From contig NZ_LT574835.1 of the NCBI RefSeq assembly GCF_900086725.1, forward strand, positions 128,740 through 192,739: DNA of 64,000 bases. The letters run 5' to 3'. Shown here piece after piece: positions 44,403 to 52,114 of this stretch. A model generated the notes under the pieces. It worked only from the letters and a program-made list of their open reading frames with translations. It had not been told where the DNA came from and made no database searches. The stretch comes from Bariatricus massiliensis (GTDB lineage: Bacteria; Bacillota; Clostridia; Lachnospirales; Lachnospiraceae). Each line of letters opens with the position of its first letter. Position 1 is the stretch's first letter. Both the position numbers and the translations under genes were made by a program.

Positions 44403-45470
44403 TTAATATTTTGTTGACAAAATTGTACTTAAAAAACATTCTGCCACCGCCTCCGCCGCATATTTCTGATACCCGAACATATATGCATTATGGGAAAAAT
44501 CATCCAGTTCCTCTGCTGAAAACTTATTAACTTTACTGATAACATTTGCAAAGCCTTTCACGTCTTTCTGTGGTACCAAAAAACCTGTTTCTCCCTCTTT
44601 CACTTGTTCGCTAATTGCTCCCACATTAAAAGCAATCACTGGTCTTGAATATTTGCATGCATCCACAATGACACCTGATTGAGTAGCTGAGGCATACGGT
44701 AATACAACCCAATCAGCACCTTTAAAATAATTTTCCATTTCTTTATCCGATACTTCTCTATCATCAACAAATACATTCGGATACTTTTTTAATTTATTAA
44801 CTATTGCAATGCTTTCTTCATCCGGTTCACCGACAACCTGATATTGTATTTGAGGCGTTCTTCCTATAATCCCCTCTAATAAATCAAACCCTTTATACTT
44901 GCGAATTCGCCCAAAGCATAAAAATTTGCCGCTATGAGGGCTACACATCTCTGGTGGGAAATGTCTCCAAAGTTCTAAACAGGTTATCTCCCTTTCTGGT
45001 AAACGGTATTTTTCCGCCAGAACCTTTTTATACTTCTTGTTCCTCAGGATAATGTGGTCTGCCATTTTGCACGTAACAAAGTTACATGCGGCCATGGCAT
45101 GATTCTTGTCATGTGGAATCACATCATGTACCGCGACCACCTTCACTGTACGCGGACACAACATCATCAAAAGCACATTCCACAAATGCATACTTTCAAA
45201 ATAAAGATATTTTATTTTATGTTCCTTGATTGTTTTTGCAATTTTCCTCAGAACACGTAGCCTGAATGTTCCTTTTGTGATTCCGGGACGCAAAGGACAA
45301 TCAAAATAAAAATTGTTGTCTGTATGCGGCGCTATCAGTGATTTGGGATTTTTCAAACCAACCGTATAAATCTTATGTTTAGGGTATAACGCCTCAAACA
45401 TACTGTATACGACGTTCTGATGGTCCGCATTGTCAGAAAATGTAATCAAACAGATTCTTTCATTTGCCAT
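44403..45470 (-). CDS. Glycosyltransferase family 4
   Basis: 355 residues, GT-B fold. The signature region is FLCFGRIRKYKGFDLLEGII followed by YQVVGEPDE, WVVLPYASATQSGVIVDACK and ISEQVKEGETGFLV. The start lies 3 bp after the stop of the dehydratase gene, whose last codons contain the AAGGAG site. The base composition here is less AT-rich than in the distal genes, more like the heptose genes. Confidence 0.9.
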   Translation of the reverse strand: MANERICLITFSDNADHQNVVYSMFEALYPKHKIYTVGLKNPKSLIAPHTDNNFYFDCPLRPGITKGTFRLRVLRKIAKTIKEHKIKYLYFESMHLWNVLLMMLCPRTVKVVAVHDVIPHDKNHAMAACNFVTCKMADHIILRNKKYKKVLAEKYRLPEREITCLELWRHFPPEMCSPHSGKFLCFGRIRKYKGFDLLEGIIGRTPQIQYQVVGEPDEESIAIVNKLKKYPNVFVDDREVSDKEMENYFKGADWVVLPYASATQSGVIVDACKYSRPVIAFNVGAISEQVKEGETGFLVPQKDVKGFANVISKVNKFSAEELDDFSHNAYMFGYQKYAAEAVAECFLSTILSTKY

Positions 45471-45473
45471 TAT

Positions 45474-46448
45474 CTATACTCCTTGTTTTTTTCTCCAGTA
45501 ATCCAACATATCTTTAATTGTCTGCTCCATCGGAATCTTTTGACTCCATCCTGTGTCCTTCTTTAATCTGGTCACGTCTCCAACAATCACTTTTTCATCA
45601 GTCGGCCTGAGCAGTGCCTTGTCTACATAGACAGCAAACGTATGCCCTATTTGTGTCTCAATCATTTTTAGAATATCGCTTATTTTGTATATATGCTCTG
45701 ATGAAATGTTATACACCTCGCCGGGAATACCTCTTTTTGCGAGCAGCAAAAGTGCCTCCACCAAATCTCTTTGATCCATAATTGCCCGGCGCGTCTCCAA
45801 ATTTCCCACTCTCATTTCATAACGTCCAGTCTGCTCCGCCTGAATTGCCCGATAGGTAAAATCCGAGGTAACATCATTCACCTTTCGTGTTCCCGTAGAG
45901 TTGAAGATACGTGCACGGATACAACGAATATTATCATTCACATAATACTGAAATGAGAGTAAATCCTGCCCCACCTTACTGACACCGTAAGGATGCAGCG
46001 GCTGGAGCTGCGCTGTCTCTTTGACATAGATTTCTTTTCCCTCTATCTGATTAAGGGTTTCACCATATTCTGCGCTGGAACATGCCACAACGACTATCGG
46101 GTCGTATTTGGCATAAAAAAATTTTCTTACCTTTTTGATTGCTTCATAGACTGCAATCGTGCCGTTTACATTTGTGTCTATCGTTTCATAAGGGCGTTCC
46201 CATGAAACAGTAGGATAACTTTGTGCCGCCAGATGAAAGATTTGTTCCGGCTGGAAATCCAAAATAATTTTTTCTATATTCTGTGAATAGCGCACATCAC
46301 ACTCAATCATCTGTATCTCTGAAGGAATTTCTTCAATATCAGTAGTCGGCTTATAATATGTTCCAACCACTTCTTGTCCCTGACTATGTAACAATTCGAC
46401 CATATGAGAACCGACCATTCCTCCGGCTCCTGTCACTAATACCCTCAT
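45474..46448 (-). CDS. GDP-sugar 4,6-dehydratase-like SDR protein
   Basis: 324 residues from the ATG at 46448 behind GGAGGAG; the longer open frame overlaps gmhA. Extended SDR: GAGGMVGSHMVELL is the NAD(P) loop and HPYGVSKVGQDL holds the catalytic Tyr-x3-Lys; the motif CSSAEYGE corresponds to the Thr/Ser-Glu of GDP-mannose 4,6-dehydratase. In the company of a GDP-manno-heptose pathway the natural substrate is GDP-D-glycero-D-manno-heptose, as for DmhA/WcbK; GDP-mannose is the alternative. Confidence 0.8.
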   Translation of the reverse strand: MRVLVTGAGGMVGSHMVELLHSQGQEVVGTYYKPTTDIEEIPSEIQMIECDVRYSQNIEKIILDFQPEQIFHLAAQSYPTVSWERPYETIDTNVNGTIAVYEAIKKVRKFFYAKYDPIVVVACSSAEYGETLNQIEGKEIYVKETAQLQPLHPYGVSKVGQDLLSFQYYVNDNIRCIRARIFNSTGTRKVNDVTSDFTYRAIQAEQTGRYEMRVGNLETRRAIMDQRDLVEALLLLAKRGIPGEVYNISSEHIYKISDILKMIETQIGHTFAVYVDKALLRPTDEKVIVGDVTRLKKDTGWSQKIPMEQTIKDMLDYWRKKQGV

Positions 46449-46452
46449 AATT

Positions 46453-47112
46453 TTATTCTCCTCCAAAAAAATGTTCTTCAAGCATCAAACACCAGCAATG
46501 ATATATCGGCAGATGCAATTCCTGAATCATATAAGTCTCTGTTGCCGGAACTCTGACTGTCACATCTGCTGCATTGGCAAGCTCGCCGCCGTTTTCTCCG
46601 GTCAATCCGATTATCTTAATTCCCTGTGCTCTTGCAACAACTGTCGCATTCATAATGTTCTTACTGTTTCCTGAGGTTGAGATACCAAGAAACACATCTC
46701 CTTCTCTCCCATAGCCAAATAACTGCTGTGCAAAGACACCCAGCCCATCCACATCATTGATATATGCCGTGGTCAATGCTTCATGTGCAACTAAAGGAAT
46801 CGCCATAAGTGAACATTCCAGATTCTTAGCAAGCTCGGCTCCCCGCTTAGCATCAACTGCTTTTAAACTTTTGGCAAATTTCTCACTCACAGGTCTTGGT
46901 GTCTTAAATCTTTTCATTAATTCGCCTGCGATATGCTCTGCATCTGCCGCTGAGCCTCCATTCCCTGCAATAAGCAATTTTCCGCCCTTCTGGTAGCTTT
47001 CTTCCATAATAAGATATGCATTCACAATATCTTCTCTAACTGCATCAAGCATCGGATACCGTTGCAACAGTAACTCAATATGTTTATCTAATTTGTTATT
47101 CCATACATTCAT
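46453..47112 (-). CDS. gmhA: Sedoheptulose-7-phosphate isomerase
   Basis: 219 residues. It converts sedoheptulose 7-phosphate to D-glycero-D-manno-heptose 7-phosphate, the first step to nucleotide-activated heptose. It is a SIS-domain protein with LLIAGNGGSAADAEHIAGEL and FLGISTSGNSKNIMNA; late His/Gln residues (QELHLPIYHCWCLMLEE) supply the active site. The ATG at 47112 overlaps the stop of the hddC-gmhB fusion as ATGA. The next gene starts 4 bp downstream. Confidence 0.93.
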   Translation of the reverse strand: MNVWNNKLDKHIELLLQRYPMLDAVREDIVNAYLIMEESYQKGGKLLIAGNGGSAADAEHIAGELMKRFKTPRPVSEKFAKSLKAVDAKRGAELAKNLECSLMAIPLVAHEALTTAYINDVDGLGVFAQQLFGYGREGDVFLGISTSGNSKNIMNATVVARAQGIKIIGLTGENGGELANAADVTVRVPATETYMIQELHLPIYHCWCLMLEEHFFGGE

Positions 47113-48449
47113 AAGTTTCCTCCGCACCTAGTCTCGTTTTTTGAAGCTCCGGCCATTACTGTTTTCGCAAACTCTAAAAGAGAAGACGTTGTAATCTGTT
47201 GTCCATAATCTTTCCCTCCATCTCCCAGCAGTGCGGTATGACACCCGGCTCTCATTCCGGCCTGTATATCGTTTTCACCGTCCCCCACCATCCACGACTG
47301 TGCCAAATCAATATGGAATTCGTGTGCCGCTTCAAGTAGCATTCCCGGTCTTGGCTTTCGGCACTGACAGTCAATCTTATATTCGACTCTCTCACCCTCA
47401 TACCCTTTATGAGGGTGGTGCGGGCAAAAATATATTGCATCCAGATATGCTCCCTTTTCTCCAAGAAGCGTTTCCATCTTATTGTGAATCTCTTCCAAGC
47501 CTTCGAGACTTACTTCACCACGTGCAATAACCGGCTGATTCGTCACAACGATTGCAAGATAACCGGATTCATTGATTATCCTTATAGCTTCAGCTACACC
47601 ATCTATCAACTCAAATTCATCCTTGTCTCTGAGGAATCCTACATATTTATTGATAGTCCCATCCCTATCCAGAAAAATAGCTTTTTGCAAATAGTACAGA
47701 TTTTTTTGCTTTACTTTCCCCGACGCAAAATCATCACATACAGCACCGTAACGTTCCGGTGTTCCCATATCCTTTACATATTCAGGACTGTCATAAACAA
47801 ACATTTTTCCCTTGCCTGCCAGCGGCTTCAGTAGTTGGCGGTCTAAATCTATTTTAGATGTATGAATATCAGTTTTTAAAATCTCAGGTGACATGACATG
47901 AAGACCGGCGTTTACCCTGTTCTTGTAATATCTAGGACGTTCATCCTCCTTGGCCAGCCATCGCTGTACTACATTCTCTTTGTCTGCAATAATCAGTCCA
48001 CTGTCATGAGGGTGATTATTGGGGTGTGTGAACAACGTAACCAGTCCGCCTTGTTTCCTGTGATATTCTGTAAATCTATTGAAATCCACATCAAACATTG
48101 CATCTGCATTCAGCAGCAGAAAATCATCCCAAAGCCTGTCCTTGATTTGAAACAAAGCTCCTGCATTTCCAAGCGGCTCATTCTCAACAAAATATTCAAT
48201 ATGAACACCAAATGTTCTGCCAGTAACAGGCGAGATATTGCTACCATCACCAAAGTAATCCATAATAATGTTTCCCAGATGACCAACGGTTAAAATAATA
48301 TCCGTAAATCCCTGAGCACATAGACATTCTATTTCATGTTCCAAAACAGGTTTCCCCTCAACTCTAATCATTGGTTTGGGGATATTACTTGCAATAGATG
48401 ATATTCTTGTCCCTTTTCCGCCAGCCATTATCACAACTTTCATCTTCAT
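47109..48449 (-). CDS. hddC-gmhB: Fused heptose-1-phosphate guanylyltransferase and heptose-bisphosphate phosphatase
   Basis: 446 residues with two complete domains. Residues 1 to about 235 form a nucleotidyltransferase (VVIMAGGKGTRISSI, then KPMIRVEGKPVLEHEIECL and LLLNADAMFD), matching HddC. From about residue 255 there is a HAD phosphatase of the GmhB type: AIFLDRDGTINKY, VVTNQPVIARGEV, the zinc motif CPHHPHKGY...CQCRKPRPGM and MVGDGENDIQAG. Thus steps 3 and 4 of the GDP-heptose pathway are on one chain. The gene lies 6 bp after hddA and overlaps gmhA. HddA-HddC pathway members are usually separate genes in the organisms I know. Confidence 0.9.
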   Translation of the reverse strand: MKMKVVIMAGGKGTRISSIASNIPKPMIRVEGKPVLEHEIECLCAQGFTDIILTVGHLGNIIMDYFGDGSNISPVTGRTFGVHIEYFVENEPLGNAGALFQIKDRLWDDFLLLNADAMFDVDFNRFTEYHRKQGGLVTLFTHPNNHPHDSGLIIADKENVVQRWLAKEDERPRYYKNRVNAGLHVMSPEILKTDIHTSKIDLDRQLLKPLAGKGKMFVYDSPEYVKDMGTPERYGAVCDDFASGKVKQKNLYYLQKAIFLDRDGTINKYVGFLRDKDEFELIDGVAEAIRIINESGYLAIVVTNQPVIARGEVSLEGLEEIHNKMETLLGEKGAYLDAIYFCPHHPHKGYEGERVEYKIDCQCRKPRPGMLLEAAHEFHIDLAQSWMVGDGENDIQAGMRAGCHTALLGDGGKDYGQQITTSSLLEFAKTVMAGASKNETRCGGNL

Positions 48450-48455
48450 AAGTCC

Positions 48456-49463
48456 TCAATCTTCTTCCTGCGGGACATAGTTTTCCGGTGTATAATGAAT
48501 CACTCTTGTCCCTCCATCTTCAAACTCAAACGGCACATACATGAGATTATGCATTGCCTCACGGACTGCATTCTGTTTATCCTGTGGAACATAAAAGACA
48601 AAGAACCCGCCTCCTCCGGCACCAAGCAATTTACCTCCAAGAGCGCCAGCCCGCATAGCTGCTTCATATAATGTATCAATATTATTAGTAGAAATGTTAC
48701 TTCCTGTCTGACGCTTTAATTTCCATGTAACATCTAAAAGACGACCAAACTCATCCAAATCGGCATACTTATCACTGAGCACGTTTTCTGCTGCATCAAC
48801 AAGAGAAAGCATTTCCTGCAATTGCGCCCTTTTTTCACCGGCAGTTATTTGATTTGCCTTTTGCACATCTGAGGAGAATCGGGTAAATCCGGTAAAGAAC
48901 ATCATCAGGTTACTATTCAATTGTTTTTTTCGCTCCGGTGAGATGATGACTGGTAAAACATCATATCCTTCTGCATTAAAATTAATACGGTTCAGCCCAC
49001 CATATGAGGCCGCAATCTGGTCCTGCCAGCCTCCTGCTTCATGGCAGAGTTTTCGCTCTAAGTAGATGGCATCATCAGCTAGTTTCTTTTTATCGGCATA
49101 TTTTCCTTTCAACGCATAGAATGCGTTCAGCATTCCTACTGCGAAAGAACTGCTTGTCCCCAGACCGGAACGAGCGGGTAAATCAGCTTCATATGTAAGC
49201 CGAATTTCATGCATATCCAGATATTCCATTGCATTTCTAATTGCCGGATGCTCTATGTTCTCGACTGAAGATACTCGTTCAATTCTGGAATATGTAAGTT
49301 CCGTAGAATACTCAAAGAAACGTGGAAGGTGGCGTACGTTTACATAACAATATTTGTCAAAAGTTGTTGAAAGAACAGCTCCTCCATTTTCCCGGAAGAA
49401 CTCTTCCATGTCTGTTCCACCGCCAAAGAATGACATTCTAAAGGGTGTCTGTGTTATAATCAT
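48456..49463 (-). CDS. hddA: D-glycero-alpha-D-manno-heptose 7-phosphate kinase
   Basis: 335 residues, GHMP kinase fold. It phosphorylates C1 of heptose 7-phosphate. Signatures: TPFRMSFFGGGTDMEEFFRE at the N-terminus, the ATP loop DLPARSGLGTSSSFAVG, and the C-terminal GGKLLGAGGGGFFVFYV. These match HddA rather than galactokinase or mevalonate kinase. The start follows AAGGAG. It belongs to the four-activity GDP-heptose block. Confidence 0.9.
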   Translation of the reverse strand: MIITQTPFRMSFFGGGTDMEEFFRENGGAVLSTTFDKYCYVNVRHLPRFFEYSTELTYSRIERVSSVENIEHPAIRNAMEYLDMHEIRLTYEADLPARSGLGTSSSFAVGMLNAFYALKGKYADKKKLADDAIYLERKLCHEAGGWQDQIAASYGGLNRINFNAEGYDVLPVIISPERKKQLNSNLMMFFTGFTRFSSDVQKANQITAGEKRAQLQEMLSLVDAAENVLSDKYADLDEFGRLLDVTWKLKRQTGSNISTNNIDTLYEAAMRAGALGGKLLGAGGGGFFVFYVPQDKQNAVREAMHNLMYVPFEFEDGGTRVIHYTPENYVPQEED

Positions 49464-49478
49464 TTTCCTTTGTTCTCC

Positions 49479-50483
49479 TTACTTCAATCCTCTGCCATCA
49501 CAGTCCTTATACCAGTCTCTTAATGATTCTTCAAAAGTGTAGTAAAATTGGTATCCGCTTGCAGCAAGCTTTTTCCCGCAGATATTAGTGGAAATCATCA
49601 GCTTTTTTACTCTGGCCGGATGTAGCCCGACCTTTTTCCCGCCAATTGGTCCTAGAATGGTTGCTGCACTCATTAATATCCATGCCGGAACTAACGGAAT
49701 ATGGCGCCTCATGTTCGTTGCTTTCTGCATAGTCATGCATATCTGTTCAATTGTGTAAGCGGGCTCAAATGTACAGTTGAAAATATCGCTTCCCGGAAAA
49801 TCATTATCAATCATCCGATATTTGAAAAACCGAACCAATTCTTTCACGTACATGCACGCTTTAACGGTATCTTTGCGTCCCGGATAAAAGAAATATCGCT
49901 TTCTCTGCCCCCAGTAAAGACGTGTGAAATTACCATGTTCGCCCTTACCGTATACAACGCCCGGTCGTACTATTGTCAATTCTCGATCTGCCTCTTTTTC
50001 CTGCCATCCTATATGAATTGTCTCTGCTACCAGTTTGCTGATACCGTATGGGGTGTTGGGCGTTGGCAATGTGTCTTCTTTCTTTGATTCCTCTGCCGCT
50101 CCATATGGCGCAATAGAACTGGTAAACAAAATCCTCTTTATTCCATATTTATCGGCAAATCTAGTTATATTTTCTGCTCCACGGATATTGGTTTCAAAAT
50201 ACTCATAATCAGGGTGACCCGGTGTGCGATGCACTGCTGCCAAATTGAAAATGACATCCTTTGCAGAGGGCTCATACTCAAATTCGATAGGCTTACGGAC
50301 ATCCAGACGGATATATTCCACTCCGTCAATATGCTCAACCTTCCCCGGAACAACGCCTTCTTCTCCGGGCATTACAATATCAAGATTAAGTATCTTATCA
50401 CCCAAAGCCACACATTCTTTCTGAAGCAGTTTAATCAAATGGGTTCCGATAAAACCGGAACCACCAAAAATAATATAATTCAT
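49479..50483 (-). CDS. NAD-dependent epimerase/dehydratase family protein
   Basis: 334 residues from the ATG at 50483 behind GGGAGAC; the open frame extends into the upstream RNA-like region, which is not coding. Extended SDR with IIFGGSGFIGTHLI, NLAAVHRTPGHPDYE, SSIAPYGA and the catalytic TPYGISKL (Tyr-x3-Lys). It could be the epimerase/reductase finishing a GDP-6-deoxy-heptose or another modified sugar; the precise reaction is open. First enzyme gene of the operon, directly after the structured RNA region. Confidence 0.8.
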   Translation of the reverse strand: MNYIIFGGSGFIGTHLIKLLQKECVALGDKILNLDIVMPGEEGVVPGKVEHIDGVEYIRLDVRKPIEFEYEPSAKDVIFNLAAVHRTPGHPDYEYFETNIRGAENITRFADKYGIKRILFTSSIAPYGAAEESKKEDTLPTPNTPYGISKLVAETIHIGWQEKEADRELTIVRPGVVYGKGEHGNFTRLYWGQRKRYFFYPGRKDTVKACMYVKELVRFFKYRMIDNDFPGSDIFNCTFEPAYTIEQICMTMQKATNMRRHIPLVPAWILMSAATILGPIGGKKVGLHPARVKKLMISTNICGKKLAASGYQFYYTFEESLRDWYKDCDGRGLK

Positions 50484-50524
50484 CTCTTGTCTCCCTTGAT
50501 AAATTCCTCCAAACACAAAAATAA

Positions 50525-50690
50525 AAAATAACTTCGAATGCTCTCCGCCTGTAAACAGGCGCTTCTTTGACGACCCGTGAAAGTGGGCCGCCCGGCGGCA
50601 TTCAACCGGAAAGCAGAAGCTCATGGCCTCTGCTTTCTTATACAGTTTCCTGTATCTGTATAAAAACAGCGGTCATACCGCCTGTTTTTC
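50525..50690 (-). ncRNA. Candidate guide RNA (omegaRNA-like) of the TnpB-like gene
   Basis: The non-coding strip after the TnpB-like stop is unusually rich in hairpins. In 5'-3' order on the minus strand: a stem overlapping the stop codon (arms 50662-50673 and 50675-50687, one bulge); TTATACAG/CTGTATAA (50638-50645, 50656-50663); a perfect 9-bp stem (50609-50617, 50629-50637); GCCGCC/GGCGGC (50587-50599); CGCCTG/CAGGCG (50546-50551, 50556-50561); and a closing pair GAATGC (536-541) with GCATTC (598-603). The 3' end GCATTCGAAG resembles the ...GAUUCAA end of IS605 right-end RNAs, after which a guide would begin. The following bases are T-rich, so a terminator reading is the main alternative. 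Confidence 0.55.
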
Positions 50691-51863
50691 AAAGCTCTTC
50701 AGACACTTTCTTCCCAGATTCACAGCAGAATTCAAGTAACGGCTGCCTCTGTGTCCTTCCTTACATATGTACTCTGTGCCATTCTTCTGTATCTTCTGCC
50801 CGCAGACTGCACATTTAGAACTAATACCGGCCGCCTCTGTCTCCAGCACTATGATTCCTGATTTCCACGCCTTATATTTCAGTTTCTCTCGAATCTGACC
50901 GCTCAAATGAAGCACAGACCAATTCCCAACTGCATTCATTACATACTTTGTATACGTTTTCGAATAAAGAGGAAGCACCAGAATTCCCGCCTGTTGCTCA
51001 TTACAATATTCCACAATATCTTTACTGAACTTATGAGAGTAATATTCGTTCAAATGTTTCAGCTTCATCCAATATTTTTTATTGCTGTGGTGGCTCTCTT
51101 CATATCCGGTTGCTTTTTCGGATTTTTCAATTGCTGTCAATATCTTTTGACACTGACGCTCATACACTGTGCCTCCTTTAAGGAAATGCACAGCACACTG
51201 GTTACCCTTTGCATCCAGTATCGCAATGACGGCCAGCCGATCTCGATTAATAAACTGAACCGCCGCTATCTTCTCCTGATCCTGTATCCTGAGCTTTGCT
51301 TTTCTTCCATCTGAAACCACAGACTTAACCGGGACATGAAGCTCCGCCTGCTTTTCCTTCAGAACCACCGAGGGTGACAGTTGTTCTTCCCCCTTTGAAA
51401 ATACATTTCCAGAAATTCGGCAATGTAACCATGTCCACATCTCACCGCTCCAGACTTTCAGTTCCACACTTTTTTCGTTGAGGTTTCTGTACATTCCTTT
51501 ATAAAATGTTACGGATTTTGTGAATGTTTGTGTTCTTTGCTGCTGCTCGTCTCTTGAGAGATAGCTTTTTCCCGCCGCAATAGCTGCGTTAATTGCCGCC
51601 CGGCGAAAATAAAGTGGAACTTTACACCACGGTAGCGGATAGAGGACCTCCTGCTTATCTCTTCCCACAATCGTCAGCTTCTCCAGCTCTCTCATAACTC
51701 TCTGGCCGCCCTCTTCATGAAAATCCGACATTTTCAGATACAGATTATAATAAAACGCCAATATTTCATTGTAGAATATCTGGGTCTCGACCAACCAGTC
51801 CTGATGCTTTGTACGAAGGATAAATCTTTTCGTTGTTGTTGCATAATAAGTTTTACTTTCCAT
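50673..51863 (-). CDS. TnpB-like protein lacking RuvC catalytic acids (TldR-like)
   Basis: 396 residues with the IS200/IS605 OrfB (TnpB, ancestor of Cas12) layout: an N-terminal recognition part, the RuvC core from about residue 195 and a late zinc finger. All three catalytic acids appear replaced: RuvC-I AAVQFINRDRLAV puts Phe204 where GIDLGINNLA has Asp; RuvC-II GILVLPLY has Leu/Pro (297-298) for the Glu-Asp of IEDL; RuvC-III SRYLNSAVNL has Tyr376 for the Asp of DRDINAAKNI. Zinc ligands C351, C354, C367 and H371 remain, with the fourth Cys lost. The frame is intact, there is no TnpA, and it sits at the head of the heptose/polysaccharide operon with a structured RNA after it. This fits a domesticated RNA-guided repressor; DNA targeting is not shown. 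A 6-codon frame (51873-51853) overlaps its start. Confidence 0.85.
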   Translation of the reverse strand: MESKTYYATTTKRFILRTKHQDWLVETQIFYNEILAFYYNLYLKMSDFHEEGGQRVMRELEKLTIVGRDKQEVLYPLPWCKVPLYFRRAAINAAIAAGKSYLSRDEQQQRTQTFTKSVTFYKGMYRNLNEKSVELKVWSGEMWTWLHCRISGNVFSKGEEQLSPSVVLKEKQAELHVPVKSVVSDGRKAKLRIQDQEKIAAVQFINRDRLAVIAILDAKGNQCAVHFLKGGTVYERQCQKILTAIEKSEKATGYEESHHSNKKYWMKLKHLNEYYSHKFSKDIVEYCNEQQAGILVLPLYSKTYTKYVMNAVGNWSVLHLSGQIREKLKYKAWKSGIIVLETEAAGISSKCAVCGQKIQKNGTEYICKEGHRGSRYLNSAVNLGRKCLKSFEKQAV

Positions 51864-51887
51864 GCTTCAACATCCTTATTTCCTTTC

Positions 51888-51922
51888 AATATTTCGTAGA
51901 GTATTGTACTCTACGAAATATT
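51888..51922. repeat. Perfect 16-bp inverted repeat in the TnpB-like leader
   Basis: AATATTTCGTAGAGTA (51888-51903) and its exact inverse (51907-51922) flank a TTG loop, 25 bp before the TnpB-like ATG. No T-run follows on either strand. It shares a core with the palindrome at 52061-52105 (CGT..AGTATTGTACT..ACG after orientation). It could be a leader hairpin, an operator or a relic of an IS200/IS605 end. Confidence 0.8.
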
Positions 51923-52060
51923 TATGATGATTTTTTGTTAGATTTTAATTCAGAGATTCTTTTTGACCTAAAATGTCACCATTTATTGTCAAAAACAATG
52001 TTCTGACCTTTACAACAAAATTGACTTGTGTTAAGATAATTAAGAATTTGATGAAAATAA

Positions 52061-52105
52061 ACACAAAAATATCGTGAAGTACAATACTTCACGATATTTT
52101 TGTGT
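52061..52105 (-). terminator. Perfect 21-bp inverted repeat, probable terminator of the MBL gene
   Basis: Arms 52061-52081 and 52085-52105 are exact inverses around CAA. On the minus strand it follows the MBL stop by 9 bp, and the downstream arm contains ATTTTTGTGT, so it can terminate. The core resembles the palindrome at 51888-51922, with the loop TTG in the opposite orientation. The 139-bp gap between the two palindromes is AT-rich and should contain the TnpB-like promoter, but I see no consensus. Confidence 0.75.
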
Positions 52106-52114
52106 CCGTCTTTA

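Noticed and set aside
50484..50624. N-terminal extension of the epimerase gene to 50624
   Set aside because: The extension crosses the hairpin-rich RNA region and has no SDR similarity; GGGAGAC before the ATG at 50483 gives the natural start.
50673..51863. Active IS200/IS605 element
   Set aside because: No TnpA gene is present, the TnpB-like catalytic acids appear absent, and no clear element ends could be defined.
51853..51873. Six-codon frame overlapping the TnpB-like start
   Set aside because: It has a usable AAAGGA at the right spacing, but such a short frame is expected by chance; mentioned in the gene entry but not called as a leader peptide.
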